DNA from: Cytophagales bacterium
GTDB taxonomy: Bacteria > Bacteroidota > Bacteroidia > Cytophagales > Spirosomataceae
NCBI GenBank assembly: GCA_024742395.1
Contig: JANSYO010000021.1
Location: forward strand, 1 to 61,120
DNA: 61,120 nucleotides
Direction: 5' to 3'
Of this stretch, positions 43,033-51,083 are shown piece after piece. The number at the start of each line of letters is the position of its first letter. Position 1 is the stretch's first letter. Under the pieces are notes generated by a model. It was not told the DNA's origin, did not search any database, and saw nothing but the letters and a program-made list of their open reading frames with translations. The translations under genes and the position numbers were made by a program.

Positions 43033-43746
43033 TTGAAAGTTAGTCTATTTATTCCCTGTTACATTGACCAGTTTTACCCGCAGGTGGGAATTGCTACGCT
43101 GGAGCTTCTTGAAAAGCTGGGCTGTGAGGTAGTGCATCCGTTGTCACAGACCTGCTGTGGGCAGCCCATGGCAAACTCAGGTTATCAGCACATTACAAAG
43201 AGCATTGATAAGCAAAACCAACAGATTTTCCGGGAGGCTGAGTATATCGTTTGTCCATCAGGAAGCTGTACTTTGCATTTGAAAGACCATGTTTTTCATG
43301 GTGAAAGCAAAGTTTATGAATTATGCGAGTTTCTTACCGATGTGCTAAAGGTTTCTGAGGTAAATGCCACTTTTCCCCATAAAGTGGGTGTTCATCAGAG
43401 CTGCCATGGATTAAGGGGTTTATTACTGGGCAAAGGCTCAGAGTTAGTTTCAGAGCCATTTTCAAAAATTGGTGACTTGCTGGATCAGGTGAAGAATATT
43501 CAGGTTTGTACACCATCTAAAGTGGATGAATGCTGTGGTTTTGGCGGAACCTTTGCGGTCAATGAGGAAGCTGTCTCGGCAAAAATGGGAAAAGATAGAG
43601 CTGAAGAATTTGAGAAGCTTGACGTAGACTATATCACCAGTGCAGATATGTCTTGCCTGATGCATCTGGAAGGGACATTAAAGAGAAAAGGCTCCAAAGT
43701 CAAGGTTATTCATATTGCAGAAATTTTAAATCAGAGTATCTCATGA
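43033..43746 (+). CDS. lutA: L-lactate utilisation protein LutA/LldE (iron-sulfur protein)
   Basis: About 237 residues from TTG at 43033 (KVSLFIPCYIDQFYPQVG), which matches the family start; TTG at 43003 would add ten residues. It has two CCG-type cysteine motifs of the heterodisulfide-reductase family, QTCCGQPMANSGY and DECCGFGGTFAV, plus CPSGSC and HQSCHGLRG. With LutB and LutC it oxidises L-lactate to pyruvate in the cytoplasm or at the membrane. The stop overlaps the start of lutB (ATGA). The operon order A-B-C is the standard one. Confidence 0.92.
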   Translation: MKVSLFIPCYIDQFYPQVGIATLELLEKLGCEVVHPLSQTCCGQPMANSGYQHITKSIDKQNQQIFREAEYIVCPSGSCTLHLKDHVFHGESKVYELCEFLTDVLKVSEVNATFPHKVGVHQSCHGLRGLLLGKGSELVSEPFSKIGDLLDQVKNIQVCTPSKVDECCGFGGTFAVNEEAVSAKMGKDRAEEFEKLDVDYITSADMSCLMHLEGTLKRKGSKVKVIHIAEILNQSIS

Positions 43747-45116
43747 GCCAACCAAACCACGCTAATCTGGCAGAAAAACTTACCAAAGACACGAAACGAA
43801 CAGATTGGCACAACAATTCCATCTGGTGGGTAAGACAAAACAGAGATAAGGCGGTTTTTGGAATACCAGATTGGGAGAATCTGCGAAACACCGCTTCTTC
43901 TATAAAGTCTTATATGCTTGAAAACCTGCATGATCTGCTCCTGGAGTTTGAGAAGAATGCTTTAGCAAATGGTGTTCAGGTTCATTGGGCTGCAGATGCC
44001 AAAGAGCATAATGAAATAGTACATGGTATTTTAAGTAAGAGAGCCGTCAAAAAAATGGTTAAAAGTAAGTCGATGCTTACTGAAGAGTGCGGCCTCAATC
44101 ATTATCTGGAAGATCAGGGAATAGAAGTCATAGATACCGACCTTGGGGAGAGGATTATTCAGCTCAGGCATGAGCCACCCAGCCATATTGTGGCCCCGGC
44201 CATCCACCTCAAAAGAGAAGATATAAGCGAAACTTTCCATGAGCATCTGGGAACGGAAAAGGGAAACATTGACCCTCAATACCTAACAGAAGCGGCTCGC
44301 CAAAGCTTACGAAAAGACTTTCTAAGTGCTGATGCAGCATTGACAGGGGTAAATTTTGCAATTGCTGATACAGGAGAATTTGTGGTCTGTACCAATGAAG
44401 GTAATGCAGATATGGGTGCCCATTTAGCCCCAGTGCACATTGCGTGCATGGGTTTAGAGAAGATTATTCCCAAAAGAGAGCATTTGGGTGTTTTTCTAAG
44501 AGTGCTGGCAAGAAGTAGTACCGGGCAGGCCATAACGACTTATAGCAGCCATTTCAGAAAGCCAAGACCGGGGCAGGAGATGCATATTGTACTGGTAGAT
44601 AACGGCAGAAGCAGGCATATTCAAAAACCTAAATTCAAGGACGCCCTAAAGTGCATTCGTTGTGGGGCATGTATGAATACTTGCCCGGTGTACAGGCGAA
44701 GTGGAGGTCACTCATACCATGTGACAGTACCGGGACCAATAGGTTCTATCTTAGCCCCAAACGCTGATTTAAAAAAGAATTCAGATTTGCCCTTCGCCAG
44801 TTCATTATGTGGTGCTTGCAGCAATGTGTGTCCGGTAAAAATCAATATACATGAACAGCTTTATGAGTGGCGTCAAATAATCACTCAGGAGGGACATAGC
44901 AGTACAGGAAAAACTATTGGAATGAAAGCGATGAACTTCGTTTTATCAAACCCTAAGGTATTTGAGCTTGGTGGTAAAATGGGTAGAACTCTGATGAGGA
45001 CAGTCCCAAGTTTAGTGAATAACAGCATGAATCCCTGGTATAAATCCAGAGAGATGCCGGAGCCACCCAAAGAAAGTTTCAAAGACTGGTACAGAAAAAA
45101 CAGGAACAATGAGTAG
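43743..45116 (+). CDS. lutB: L-lactate utilisation protein LutB/LldF
   Basis: About 457 residues from the ATG at 43743 (MSQPNHANLAEKL), which overlaps the lutA stop by 4 bases. An in-frame ATG at 43653 inside lutA is not credible. The N-terminal LUD domain includes NGVQVHWAADAKEHNEIVHG and SKSMLTEECGLNHYLE. Two 4Fe-4S motifs follow: CIRCGACMNTCPVYRRSGGH and SLCGACSNVCPVKI. It is the electron-transfer subunit of the lactate-oxidising complex. It overlaps lutC by 8 bases. Confidence 0.94.
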   Translation: MSQPNHANLAEKLTKDTKRTDWHNNSIWWVRQNRDKAVFGIPDWENLRNTASSIKSYMLENLHDLLLEFEKNALANGVQVHWAADAKEHNEIVHGILSKRAVKKMVKSKSMLTEECGLNHYLEDQGIEVIDTDLGERIIQLRHEPPSHIVAPAIHLKREDISETFHEHLGTEKGNIDPQYLTEAARQSLRKDFLSADAALTGVNFAIADTGEFVVCTNEGNADMGAHLAPVHIACMGLEKIIPKREHLGVFLRVLARSSTGQAITTYSSHFRKPRPGQEMHIVLVDNGRSRHIQKPKFKDALKCIRCGACMNTCPVYRRSGGHSYHVTVPGPIGSILAPNADLKKNSDLPFASSLCGACSNVCPVKINIHEQLYEWRQIITQEGHSSTGKTIGMKAMNFVLSNPKVFELGGKMGRTLMRTVPSLVNNSMNPWYKSREMPEPPKESFKDWYRKNRNNE

Positions 45117-45711
45117 CAGAGAAGAGATATTAGGCAGACTTCAGTTAGCGGCTAAAGAGCAGAAACGGCAGGCAAATAATGCAATGATCCAACCAGTTCT
45201 CCCGGAGTTTAATAAGGAGTACCTGGGAGATAAAGTAAAGAAGTTTATGGAGCTCATTGATATTCTTCATGGCCAGGCTATGGAAGTGAGCAGCCTGAAA
45301 GAGGTAAAACAATACATTGATAAGAAATATCCAGGTCAGCGGGTATTTATAAACATTGAAGATGCTGAATATAACAATCCTGAAGAATGGCAGAATTCTG
45401 ATCCGCATGATTTAGAAGACATTGAGTTTGCACTCTTCCATGGCACACTGGCTGTAGCTGAAAATGGAGCCATTTGGTTCACAGAGGAGCAAATGGGGCA
45501 GCGTGTGGCCCCGTATATCTGTCAGCAAATGGGAGTTTTGATAAAAAAGGAGACCATTCTACATACTATGGCTGAAGCCTATGAAATCTTAAAAGACCCT
45601 ACATTAGGTTTCGGAGGCTTTATTGCCGGGCCATCTAAAACGGCTGACATAGAGCAGTCATTGGTAACCGGAGCTCACGGGCCCCGAGGGCTGGTAGTAT
45701 TCATATTGTAG
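45109..45711 (+). CDS. lutC: L-lactate utilisation protein LutC/LldG (LUD domain)
   Basis: The protein has 200 residues. The LUD domain is seen in FALFHGTLAVAENGAIWFTE, then VAPYICQQMGVLI, FGGFIAGPSKTADIEQSLVTGAHGPRGLVVFIL (the GPSKTADIE block is diagnostic). It completes the LutABC system and overlaps lutB by 8 bases. The next gene, araR, has its own promoter, so the lactate operon probably ends here, though no hairpin was found. Confidence 0.92.
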   Translation: MSSREEILGRLQLAAKEQKRQANNAMIQPVLPEFNKEYLGDKVKKFMELIDILHGQAMEVSSLKEVKQYIDKKYPGQRVFINIEDAEYNNPEEWQNSDPHDLEDIEFALFHGTLAVAENGAIWFTEEQMGQRVAPYICQQMGVLIKKETILHTMAEAYEILKDPTLGFGGFIAGPSKTADIEQSLVTGAHGPRGLVVFIL

Positions 45712-45738
45712 ATTGTTTCATAAGGTTTCTTACTTTTG
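45706..45738 (+). promoter_or_regulatory. Promoter for araR
   Basis: TTG at 45706-45708, a 22-base spacer and TACTTTTG at 45731-45738 fit the Bacteroidota promoter pattern, with a slightly long spacer. The transcript would start near 45745, giving araR a 43-base leader. Confidence 0.45.
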
Positions 45739-45787
45739 AGCGTAAAGAATTGGCGGTAGCCACCTTATTTTTATCTAAATCTACTTT

Positions 45788-46480
45788 ATGTATCAAGGCG
45801 AATCCAAGCTTTTTGTTGCTATCGACTGTATTATTTTTGGTTTTGATGGAGAAAACCTGAAGCTCTTGTTAATCAAAAGAAATTTTGAACCAGAACTGGG
45901 CAAATGGTCGCTAATGGGTGGTTTTGTGAAAGAAAATGAAAGTCTGGAGGATGGTTCAAAACGAATATTGAATGAACTCACAGGTCTTGAAAATGTATAC
46001 ATGGAGCAAATAGAGACCTATGGAGGTATTGAGAGGGATCCCATGGCACGAACCTTATCTATCTCTTATTTTGCCTTGATAAATATTCATGAGCATGATG
46101 AAGAACTAGCCAGATCTAAAAATGGGAAGTGGTTTAGCTTTGATGAAAAGCCCGGCCTCATCTTTGACCATAATCATATGGTGGAGAAGGCTATGGCTCA
46201 CCTGAGATACAAGGCGGCCCTGCATCCCTTGGGTTTTGAATTGTTGCCAGAAAAATTCACCATTCCACAGCTTCAGAAACTCTACGAAGCTATCTATGAC
46301 AAACCCCTTGATCGTCGAAACTTTAGCCGAAAGATTCTTTCAACAGATCTTTTAGTAGACACAGGTGAAAAAAACGAAACAGGCACGACCAAGAAGGCTA
46401 TTTTATATAAATTAGATAAAGAAAAATACGAACAGCAGTTCAATGCTTTTCATTACTTTATACCCAAAGGATTGGTTTAA
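45788..46480 (+). CDS. araR: Nudix-type transcriptional regulator of arabinose use (AraR-like)
   Basis: The protein has 230 residues. The first 150 form a Nudix fold (KLFVAIDCIIFGFDGENLKLLLIKR, then WSLMGGFVKENESLEDGSKRILNELTGL). The catalytic REx2EEx box is not kept (KRILNEL), so it should bind rather than cleave its ligand. The last 75 residues are a winged helix (FTIPQLQKLYEAIYDKPLDRRNFSRKIL, then ALYKLDKE-like end AILYKLDKEKYEQQF). Regulators of this build control L-arabinose genes in Bacteroides (AraR, established) and NAD genes elsewhere (NrtR). It sits directly before araB, so AraR is the best reading; arabinose would release it from DNA. Confidence 0.87.
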   Translation: MYQGESKLFVAIDCIIFGFDGENLKLLLIKRNFEPELGKWSLMGGFVKENESLEDGSKRILNELTGLENVYMEQIETYGGIERDPMARTLSISYFALINIHEHDEELARSKNGKWFSFDEKPGLIFDHNHMVEKAMAHLRYKAALHPLGFELLPEKFTIPQLQKLYEAIYDKPLDRRNFSRKILSTDLLVDTGEKNETGTTKKAILYKLDKEKYEQQFNAFHYFIPKGLV

Positions 46481-46522
46481 GATTGAGCTTTCGATTTGGT
46501 GATTTGAATAAAAGGGTTTTTA

Positions 46523-46553
46523 TTTGTGTCAATAATACACAATCTTTATTTTG
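46523..46553 (+). promoter_or_regulatory. araB promoter overlapped by a 19-bp palindrome, candidate AraR operator
   Basis: The promoter is TTTG at 46523-46526, a 19-base spacer and TTATTTTG at 46546-46553 (one mismatch to TAnnTTTG). TTGTGT-N7-ACACAA at 46524-46542 is an inverted repeat covering the -33 box and most of the spacer. A repressor bound here would block RNA polymerase. The site lies between araR and araB, 42 bases before the araB ATG. Confidence 0.65.
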
Positions 46554-46583
46554 TATTCTTACTAATGCTAATCAATAATTGAA

Positions 46584-48221
46584 ATGAGTGACAAATATGT
46601 CATTGGTATTGACTTCGGAACGGATAGCGTAAGAGCAGTGGTGGTCAATGCACAGAACGGTAAAATTGCAAGCACAGATGTTTCTTACTATTCAAGATGG
46701 AAAGAAGGGAAGTACTGTATTCCTCTAGCCTCTCAGTTCAGGCAGCATCCTCTTGATTACCTGGAGTCAATGACTACCGTTTTAAAGAATGCTTTAAATG
46801 AGGCAGGAGATGAAATAAGAAAATCTGTGGTAGGAATTTCTGTAGATACCACAGGCTCTACTCCTGTGGCTGTTGATCAAAATGGGACGCCTTTGGCCTT
46901 AACAGAAGGCTTTGAAGAAAATCCTAACGCCATGTTTATACTCTGGAAAGACCATACAGGGAATAAAGAAGCCGAAGAAATTAACGAACTGGCCGGGAAA
47001 TCCGCCGTGGACTTTACAAAATACGAAGGCGGAATCTACTCTTCGGAATGGTTTTGGGCTAAAATATTGAGAACTCTTCGGGTAGATAAAAAAGTAAGAG
47101 AAAAGGCTTTTTCATGGGTAGAGCATTGCGATTGGATATCTGCAGAGCTTACCGGGCTCACGGATCCATTAAAAATGAAAAGAAGCCGATGTGCTGCCGG
47201 GCATAAAGCCATGTGGCACGAGGATTTTGAAGGTCTTCCTTCTGAGGAGTTTCTAACCGGGCTGGACCCGCTTTTAAGCGGACTCAGAGACCGCCTCTTT
47301 TCTGTTACCTACACTTCTGATGAACCTATGGGTACCATTTCTAAACAGTGGGCTGCTAAACTAGGCTTAAATGAAAATGTAGTAATTGGTGTGGGGGCAT
47401 TTGATGCTCATATGGGCGGAGTAGGTGCAGAGATAGAGCCATATTCGTTTGTACGTGTGATGGGCACTTCTACCTGTGATATGCTTGTAGTGCCTAATGA
47501 TGAAATGAAAGGTAAGCTAATACCCGGCATTTGTGGTCAGGTAGATGGTTCAATATTGCCGGGTATGCTTGGCATGGAGGCCGGACAATCTGCATATGGA
47601 GATGTTTATGCCTGGTTTACCCGAGTAATATTGGAGCCAGTGGCAGAGTTATTAGGAGAAGAGCAGGCACAAAATCTTAGAGAAAATTTGATACCTTTTC
47701 TGGCCAATGAAGCTTCAGAATTGCCATTGTCTGAGAATGACCCCATCGCTCTTGACTGGTTTAATGGTCGCCGTACTCCCGATGCAAATCACACATTGAA
47801 AGGGGCGATAGCAGGAATGAATCTTGGAACCACGGCTCCAATGATTTTTAAAGCTCTGGTAGAGGCCACAGCTTTTGGCTCAAAAGCCATTGTAGATCGT
47901 TTTCTGGAACAGGAAGTGCCTATTAAGCAGGTGATTGCCATTGGTGGTGTAGCTCAGAAGTCCTCTTTTGTCATGCAGACGCTTTGTGATGTGCTTAACA
48001 TGCCCATTAAAATAGCTGCTTCAGATCAGACCTGTGCTTTAGGGGCTGCCATGTGTGCAGCTACGGCCTCCGGGCTTTTTGAAACCATAGAAGATGCTCA
48101 AAAAACTATGGGGGCAGGTTTTGATAAAGAATACCATCCCGATTCAGAAAAGCATGAAATTTACTTGAAGCTTTACAGGAAATACCATGATTTAGGTGGC
48201 TTTATAGAAAAGGAAATGTAG
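46584..48221 (+). CDS. araB: Ribulokinase
   Basis: The enzyme phosphorylates L-ribulose to L-ribulose 5-phosphate with ATP in the cytoplasm. The 545 residues fit the FGGY kinase family: YVIGIDFGTDSVRAVVVNA at the start, ISVDTTGSTPVAVDQNGTPL, LWKDHTGNKEAEEIN, IGVGAFDAHMGGVGAE (catalytic Asp region), FVRVMGTSTCDM, and the FGGY signature region KQVIAIGGVAQKSSFVMQTL with AALGAAMCAAT-like end CALGAAMCAATASGLF. It is the first gene of araBAD, with a palindrome over its promoter, and lies 27 bases before araA. Confidence 0.96.
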   Translation: MSDKYVIGIDFGTDSVRAVVVNAQNGKIASTDVSYYSRWKEGKYCIPLASQFRQHPLDYLESMTTVLKNALNEAGDEIRKSVVGISVDTTGSTPVAVDQNGTPLALTEGFEENPNAMFILWKDHTGNKEAEEINELAGKSAVDFTKYEGGIYSSEWFWAKILRTLRVDKKVREKAFSWVEHCDWISAELTGLTDPLKMKRSRCAAGHKAMWHEDFEGLPSEEFLTGLDPLLSGLRDRLFSVTYTSDEPMGTISKQWAAKLGLNENVVIGVGAFDAHMGGVGAEIEPYSFVRVMGTSTCDMLVVPNDEMKGKLIPGICGQVDGSILPGMLGMEAGQSAYGDVYAWFTRVILEPVAELLGEEQAQNLRENLIPFLANEASELPLSENDPIALDWFNGRRTPDANHTLKGAIAGMNLGTTAPMIFKALVEATAFGSKAIVDRFLEQEVPIKQVIAIGGVAQKSSFVMQTLCDVLNMPIKIAASDQTCALGAAMCAATASGLFETIEDAQKTMGAGFDKEYHPDSEKHEIYLKLYRKYHDLGGFIEKEM

Positions 48222-48248
48222 AAAAAACGCAAAGAGATAGAATATAAA

Positions 48249-49730
48249 ATGATAGATCTAAAACAATTTGAAATTTGGTTTGTAACCGGTAGTCAGCATT
48301 TGTATGGCGAAGAAACGCTTTTACAGGTAGCGGCTCATTCTGAGGAGATTGCCAAGCACCTTGATAGTAAAGCTCCGGTTAAAATCGTTTTCAAGCCAAC
48401 GGTAAAAACCTCAGATGAAATCACAGCTATATGTAGAGAAGCATCAGCTTCTGAAAAATGTATAGGTATCATCACCTGGATGCATACCTTTTCTCCTGCC
48501 AAAATGTGGATTACGGGTTTAAATTTACTTACAAAACCACTCCTGCATCTTCATACCCAGTATAACCGGGATATCCCTTATTCAGAGATAGATATGGATT
48601 TTATGAACTTGAATCAGTCTGCTCATGGCGACAGAGAGTTCGGTTTCATGATGACCCGTATGCGTAAGAAACGCAAAGTAGTGGTAGGTCATTGGCAGAA
48701 TACCTCCGTTTTAAAGCAGATAATTGACTGGAGTCGTGTGGCCATTGGAAAACATGAAATGAACCATCTAAAGTTGGTACGTTTTGGTGACAACATGAGG
48801 CACGTAGCTGTGACAGACGGAGATAAAGTAGAAGCTCAAAAGGTGTTTGGTATGGAAGTCAATACCCATGGAGTAGGTGATCTGGTGGCATTCATCAATC
48901 AAGTCTCTGACGCTGAAATAGACAGATTAATTTCAGAATATGAGGAAGTGTACAGCATCATGCCTTCGCTTACAAAAGAAGGTGCAAAGCGTTCTTCATT
49001 AATAGAAGCAGCAAGAATAGAATTAGGAATAAAAAACTTCTTAGAAGATGGCGGCTATGGAGCTTACACAAATACCTTTGAAGACCTTCATGGCATGCGT
49101 CAGTTGCCGGGTATTGGTTCTCAGCGTATGATGGCATCGGGCTATGGTTATGGTGGCGAGGGCGACTGGAAAACCTCAGCCATGGTACGTGTTATGAAAG
49201 TCATGGCTAGCGGACTGGCCGGTGGAAATTCTTTTATGGAAGACTATACCTACCATTTTGATCCGGTAAATCCCATGGTGCTGGGCTCTCATATGCTAGA
49301 AATTTGCCCTTCCATAAGCTCAGGCAAAGTAAATTGCGAAGTACACGCTTTAGGCATCGGTGGCAAAGAAGATCCGGTAAGGTTGGTATTCAATGCAGAT
49401 AAAGGAGATGCAATGAATGTTTCGCTTGTAGATATGGGTGGCCGTTTCAGGCTGATTGTCAATGAAGTAACCGCCCATGAGGTTAACAAAGAGTTTCCGA
49501 AATTACCTACAGCCAGAGCTTTATGGACTCCAAAACCAAGTATGGAGGTGGGTTGCCAGGCCTGGATTTTGGCCGGTGGGGCTCATCATACGGTCTACAG
49601 TCAAAACCTAAGTACTGAGCAAATAGAAGATTTCGCGGATATGTTTGATATTGAGGTAGTGGTTATAGATGCAGATACCAGAATTAGAAGCTTTAAAAAA
49701 GAGCTGGCGATGGGTGATGTGATCTATTAG
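48249..49730 (+). CDS. araA: L-arabinose isomerase
   Basis: The enzyme interconverts L-arabinose and L-ribulose with Mn2+. It has 493 residues, close to the E. coli enzyme. Blocks: FEIWFVTGSQHLYGEETL, GIITWMHTFSPAKMWI, LHTQYNRDIPYSEIDMDFMNLNQSAHGDREFG in two parts, VRFGDNMRHVAVTDGDK, GYGYGGEGDWKTSAMVRVMK (metal-site Glu region), SFMEDYTYHFDP (Glu) and GSHMLEICPSI (His), then AGGAHHTVYS (His). All catalytic residues appear present. It is co-transcribed with araB. Confidence 0.97.
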   Translation: MIDLKQFEIWFVTGSQHLYGEETLLQVAAHSEEIAKHLDSKAPVKIVFKPTVKTSDEITAICREASASEKCIGIITWMHTFSPAKMWITGLNLLTKPLLHLHTQYNRDIPYSEIDMDFMNLNQSAHGDREFGFMMTRMRKKRKVVVGHWQNTSVLKQIIDWSRVAIGKHEMNHLKLVRFGDNMRHVAVTDGDKVEAQKVFGMEVNTHGVGDLVAFINQVSDAEIDRLISEYEEVYSIMPSLTKEGAKRSSLIEAARIELGIKNFLEDGGYGAYTNTFEDLHGMRQLPGIGSQRMMASGYGYGGEGDWKTSAMVRVMKVMASGLAGGNSFMEDYTYHFDPVNPMVLGSHMLEICPSISSGKVNCEVHALGIGGKEDPVRLVFNADKGDAMNVSLVDMGGRFRLIVNEVTAHEVNKEFPKLPTARALWTPKPSMEVGCQAWILAGGAHHTVYSQNLSTEQIEDFADMFDIEVVVIDADTRIRSFKKELAMGDVIY

Positions 49731-49832
49731 GCATTGGAGTTTTGCGGTTCATCTGAAAGTATTTATTCAAATATTGCCGTGGATTCATTTAAAATAAATT
49801 GAGATTAAAAAAATAATGGACCCGAGAGAAGA

Positions 49833-49867
49833 AATTGGCCAATTGATTTGTGCTTTGATTTCAAAGC
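49833..49867. promoter_or_regulatory. Two palindromes between araA and araD
   Basis: AATTGGCCAATT at 49833-49844 is a perfect 12-bp palindrome. GCTTTGA-TT-TCAAAGC at 49852-49867 has perfect 7-bp arms. They sit in the 183-base gap before the araD ATG (49914). They differ from the araB operator sequence and could be binding sites or a leader hairpin. Confidence 0.4.
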
Positions 49868-49913
49868 TCCAATAAACAATTGTCAGTTTGCTTCTCTCTT
49901 ATGCCTTTCAACT

Positions 49914-50612
49914 ATGTACAAATCTATAAAACAAGAATGCTACGAGGCCAATATGCAATTGCCAGAGCTGAATCTGGTGATTTTTACATTTGGTAACGTA
50001 AGTGCCGTAGATAGAGATAAGAGTGTTTTTGCTATTAAACCAAGTGGCGTTCCATATTCTGAGCTAAAGTGGGAAGACATCGTGATCATGGATTATGATG
50101 CCAGGGTAGTAGAAGGCAAAATGCGGCCATCCTCCGACACCAAAACGCATGCTTTGCTCTATAAAACCTGGGAAGATATTGGCGGAATCACCCACACGCA
50201 TAGCACGTATGCAGTTGCCTGGGCTCAGGCAGGTATGGATATCCCAATTTTTGGTACCACTCATGCTGATCATACGCATCAGGACATTCCTTGTGCACCG
50301 GTGCTTTCAGATGAAATGATTGAGGGCGACTATGAGTATGAAACAGGGAATCAGATTTTTGATGTCTTCAGAGAAAAGGGATTGTCTCACAAAGAAGTAG
50401 AAATGGTGCTTCTGCAAAATCATGGTCCGTTTACCTGGGGTAAAGACGCCGCTAAATCAGTCTATAATGCGGCCGTATTGGAAGAGATTGCCCGTATGGC
50501 TCAATTGACCTTGTCCATTAATCCAAACACCTCAAGATTAAAAGAGACTTTGCGTAACAAGCATTATCAAAGAAAGCACGGCAAAGACGCCTATTACGGA
50601 CAAGGCTGTTAA
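49914..50612 (+). CDS. araD: L-ribulose-5-phosphate 4-epimerase
   Basis: The enzyme turns L-ribulose 5-phosphate into D-xylulose 5-phosphate, feeding the pentose phosphate pathway. About 232 residues from the ATG at 49914 (MYKSIKQECYEANMQLPEL); an in-frame ATG at 49848 adds 22 residues unlike the family. Class II aldolase motifs: LVIFTFGNVSAVDRDKSVFAIKPSGVPY, then SSDTKTHALLYK, GGITHTHSTYAVAWAQAG (metal His pair), FGTTHADHT and LLQNHGPFTWG (third His). It is the third step of araBAD, with a longer gap to araA than araA has to araB. Confidence 0.96.
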   Translation: MYKSIKQECYEANMQLPELNLVIFTFGNVSAVDRDKSVFAIKPSGVPYSELKWEDIVIMDYDARVVEGKMRPSSDTKTHALLYKTWEDIGGITHTHSTYAVAWAQAGMDIPIFGTTHADHTHQDIPCAPVLSDEMIEGDYEYETGNQIFDVFREKGLSHKEVEMVLLQNHGPFTWGKDAAKSVYNAAVLEEIARMAQLTLSINPNTSRLKETLRNKHYQRKHGKDAYYGQGC

Positions 50613-50648
50613 GAAACTAATTTTTAGCTATGGTGTTATTAGGGCATT

Positions 50649-51065
50649 ATGTCAATTCAAAAACTTCTTGCTTCAGATTTTTCATCTGAGTATACTTTTG
50701 ATACCTCCAGAAGCGGAGGTGCCGGAGGTCAGCATGTAAATAAGGTAGAAACTAAAGTAGAATTGAGATTTCCTATAGGTGAATCCAGGTTATTGAGTGA
50801 AGATCAAAAAACTCGTTTAAGAGTTCAGTATAAAAATCAAATTAATCAGGATGACGAGTGGGTGTTGACAGAACAATCTACACGTTCTCAGGTGAAGAAT
50901 AAAGAGCTGCTTCTTAGGAAATTTAAGCGGCTTTTGGCCGAAGGCCTTAAAACTCCTAAAGCACGTAAAAAGACCAGGCCCTCTTTAGCAAAAATTGAGA
51001 CCAGGCTCAAAAAAAAGAAGCAAAAATCGTTTACTAAGTCAATGAGAGGGAAAGTTGACTATTGA
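50649..51065 (+). CDS. arfB: Peptidyl-tRNA hydrolase ArfB (rescues stalled ribosomes)
   Basis: The protein has 138 residues, the family length. The catalytic GGQ loop is TSRSGGAGGQHVNKVETKVELRF, here cited in parts as SGGAGGQHVNK. The rest is the RF-1-like domain, followed by a basic C-terminal tail (KTPKARKKTRPSLAKIETRL, then KKKKQKSF-like run) that enters the mRNA channel of stalled ribosomes in the family. It releases the peptide from non-stop ribosomes. It starts 36 bases after araD, probably by chance rather than function. Confidence 0.93.
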   Translation: MSIQKLLASDFSSEYTFDTSRSGGAGGQHVNKVETKVELRFPIGESRLLSEDQKTRLRVQYKNQINQDDEWVLTEQSTRSQVKNKELLLRKFKRLLAEGLKTPKARKKTRPSLAKIETRLKKKKQKSFTKSMRGKVDY

Positions 51066-51083
51066 TGACGAAGACTTTCATCA

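Noticed and set aside
43653-43742. Upstream start for lutB inside lutA
   Set aside because: The ATG at 43743 with an ATGA overlap is the standard operon layout and matches the family N-terminus.
43003-51065. A single large operon from lutA to arfB
   Set aside because: araR and araB each have promoter-like elements and there are gaps of 76, 103 and 183 bases, so separate units are more likely.
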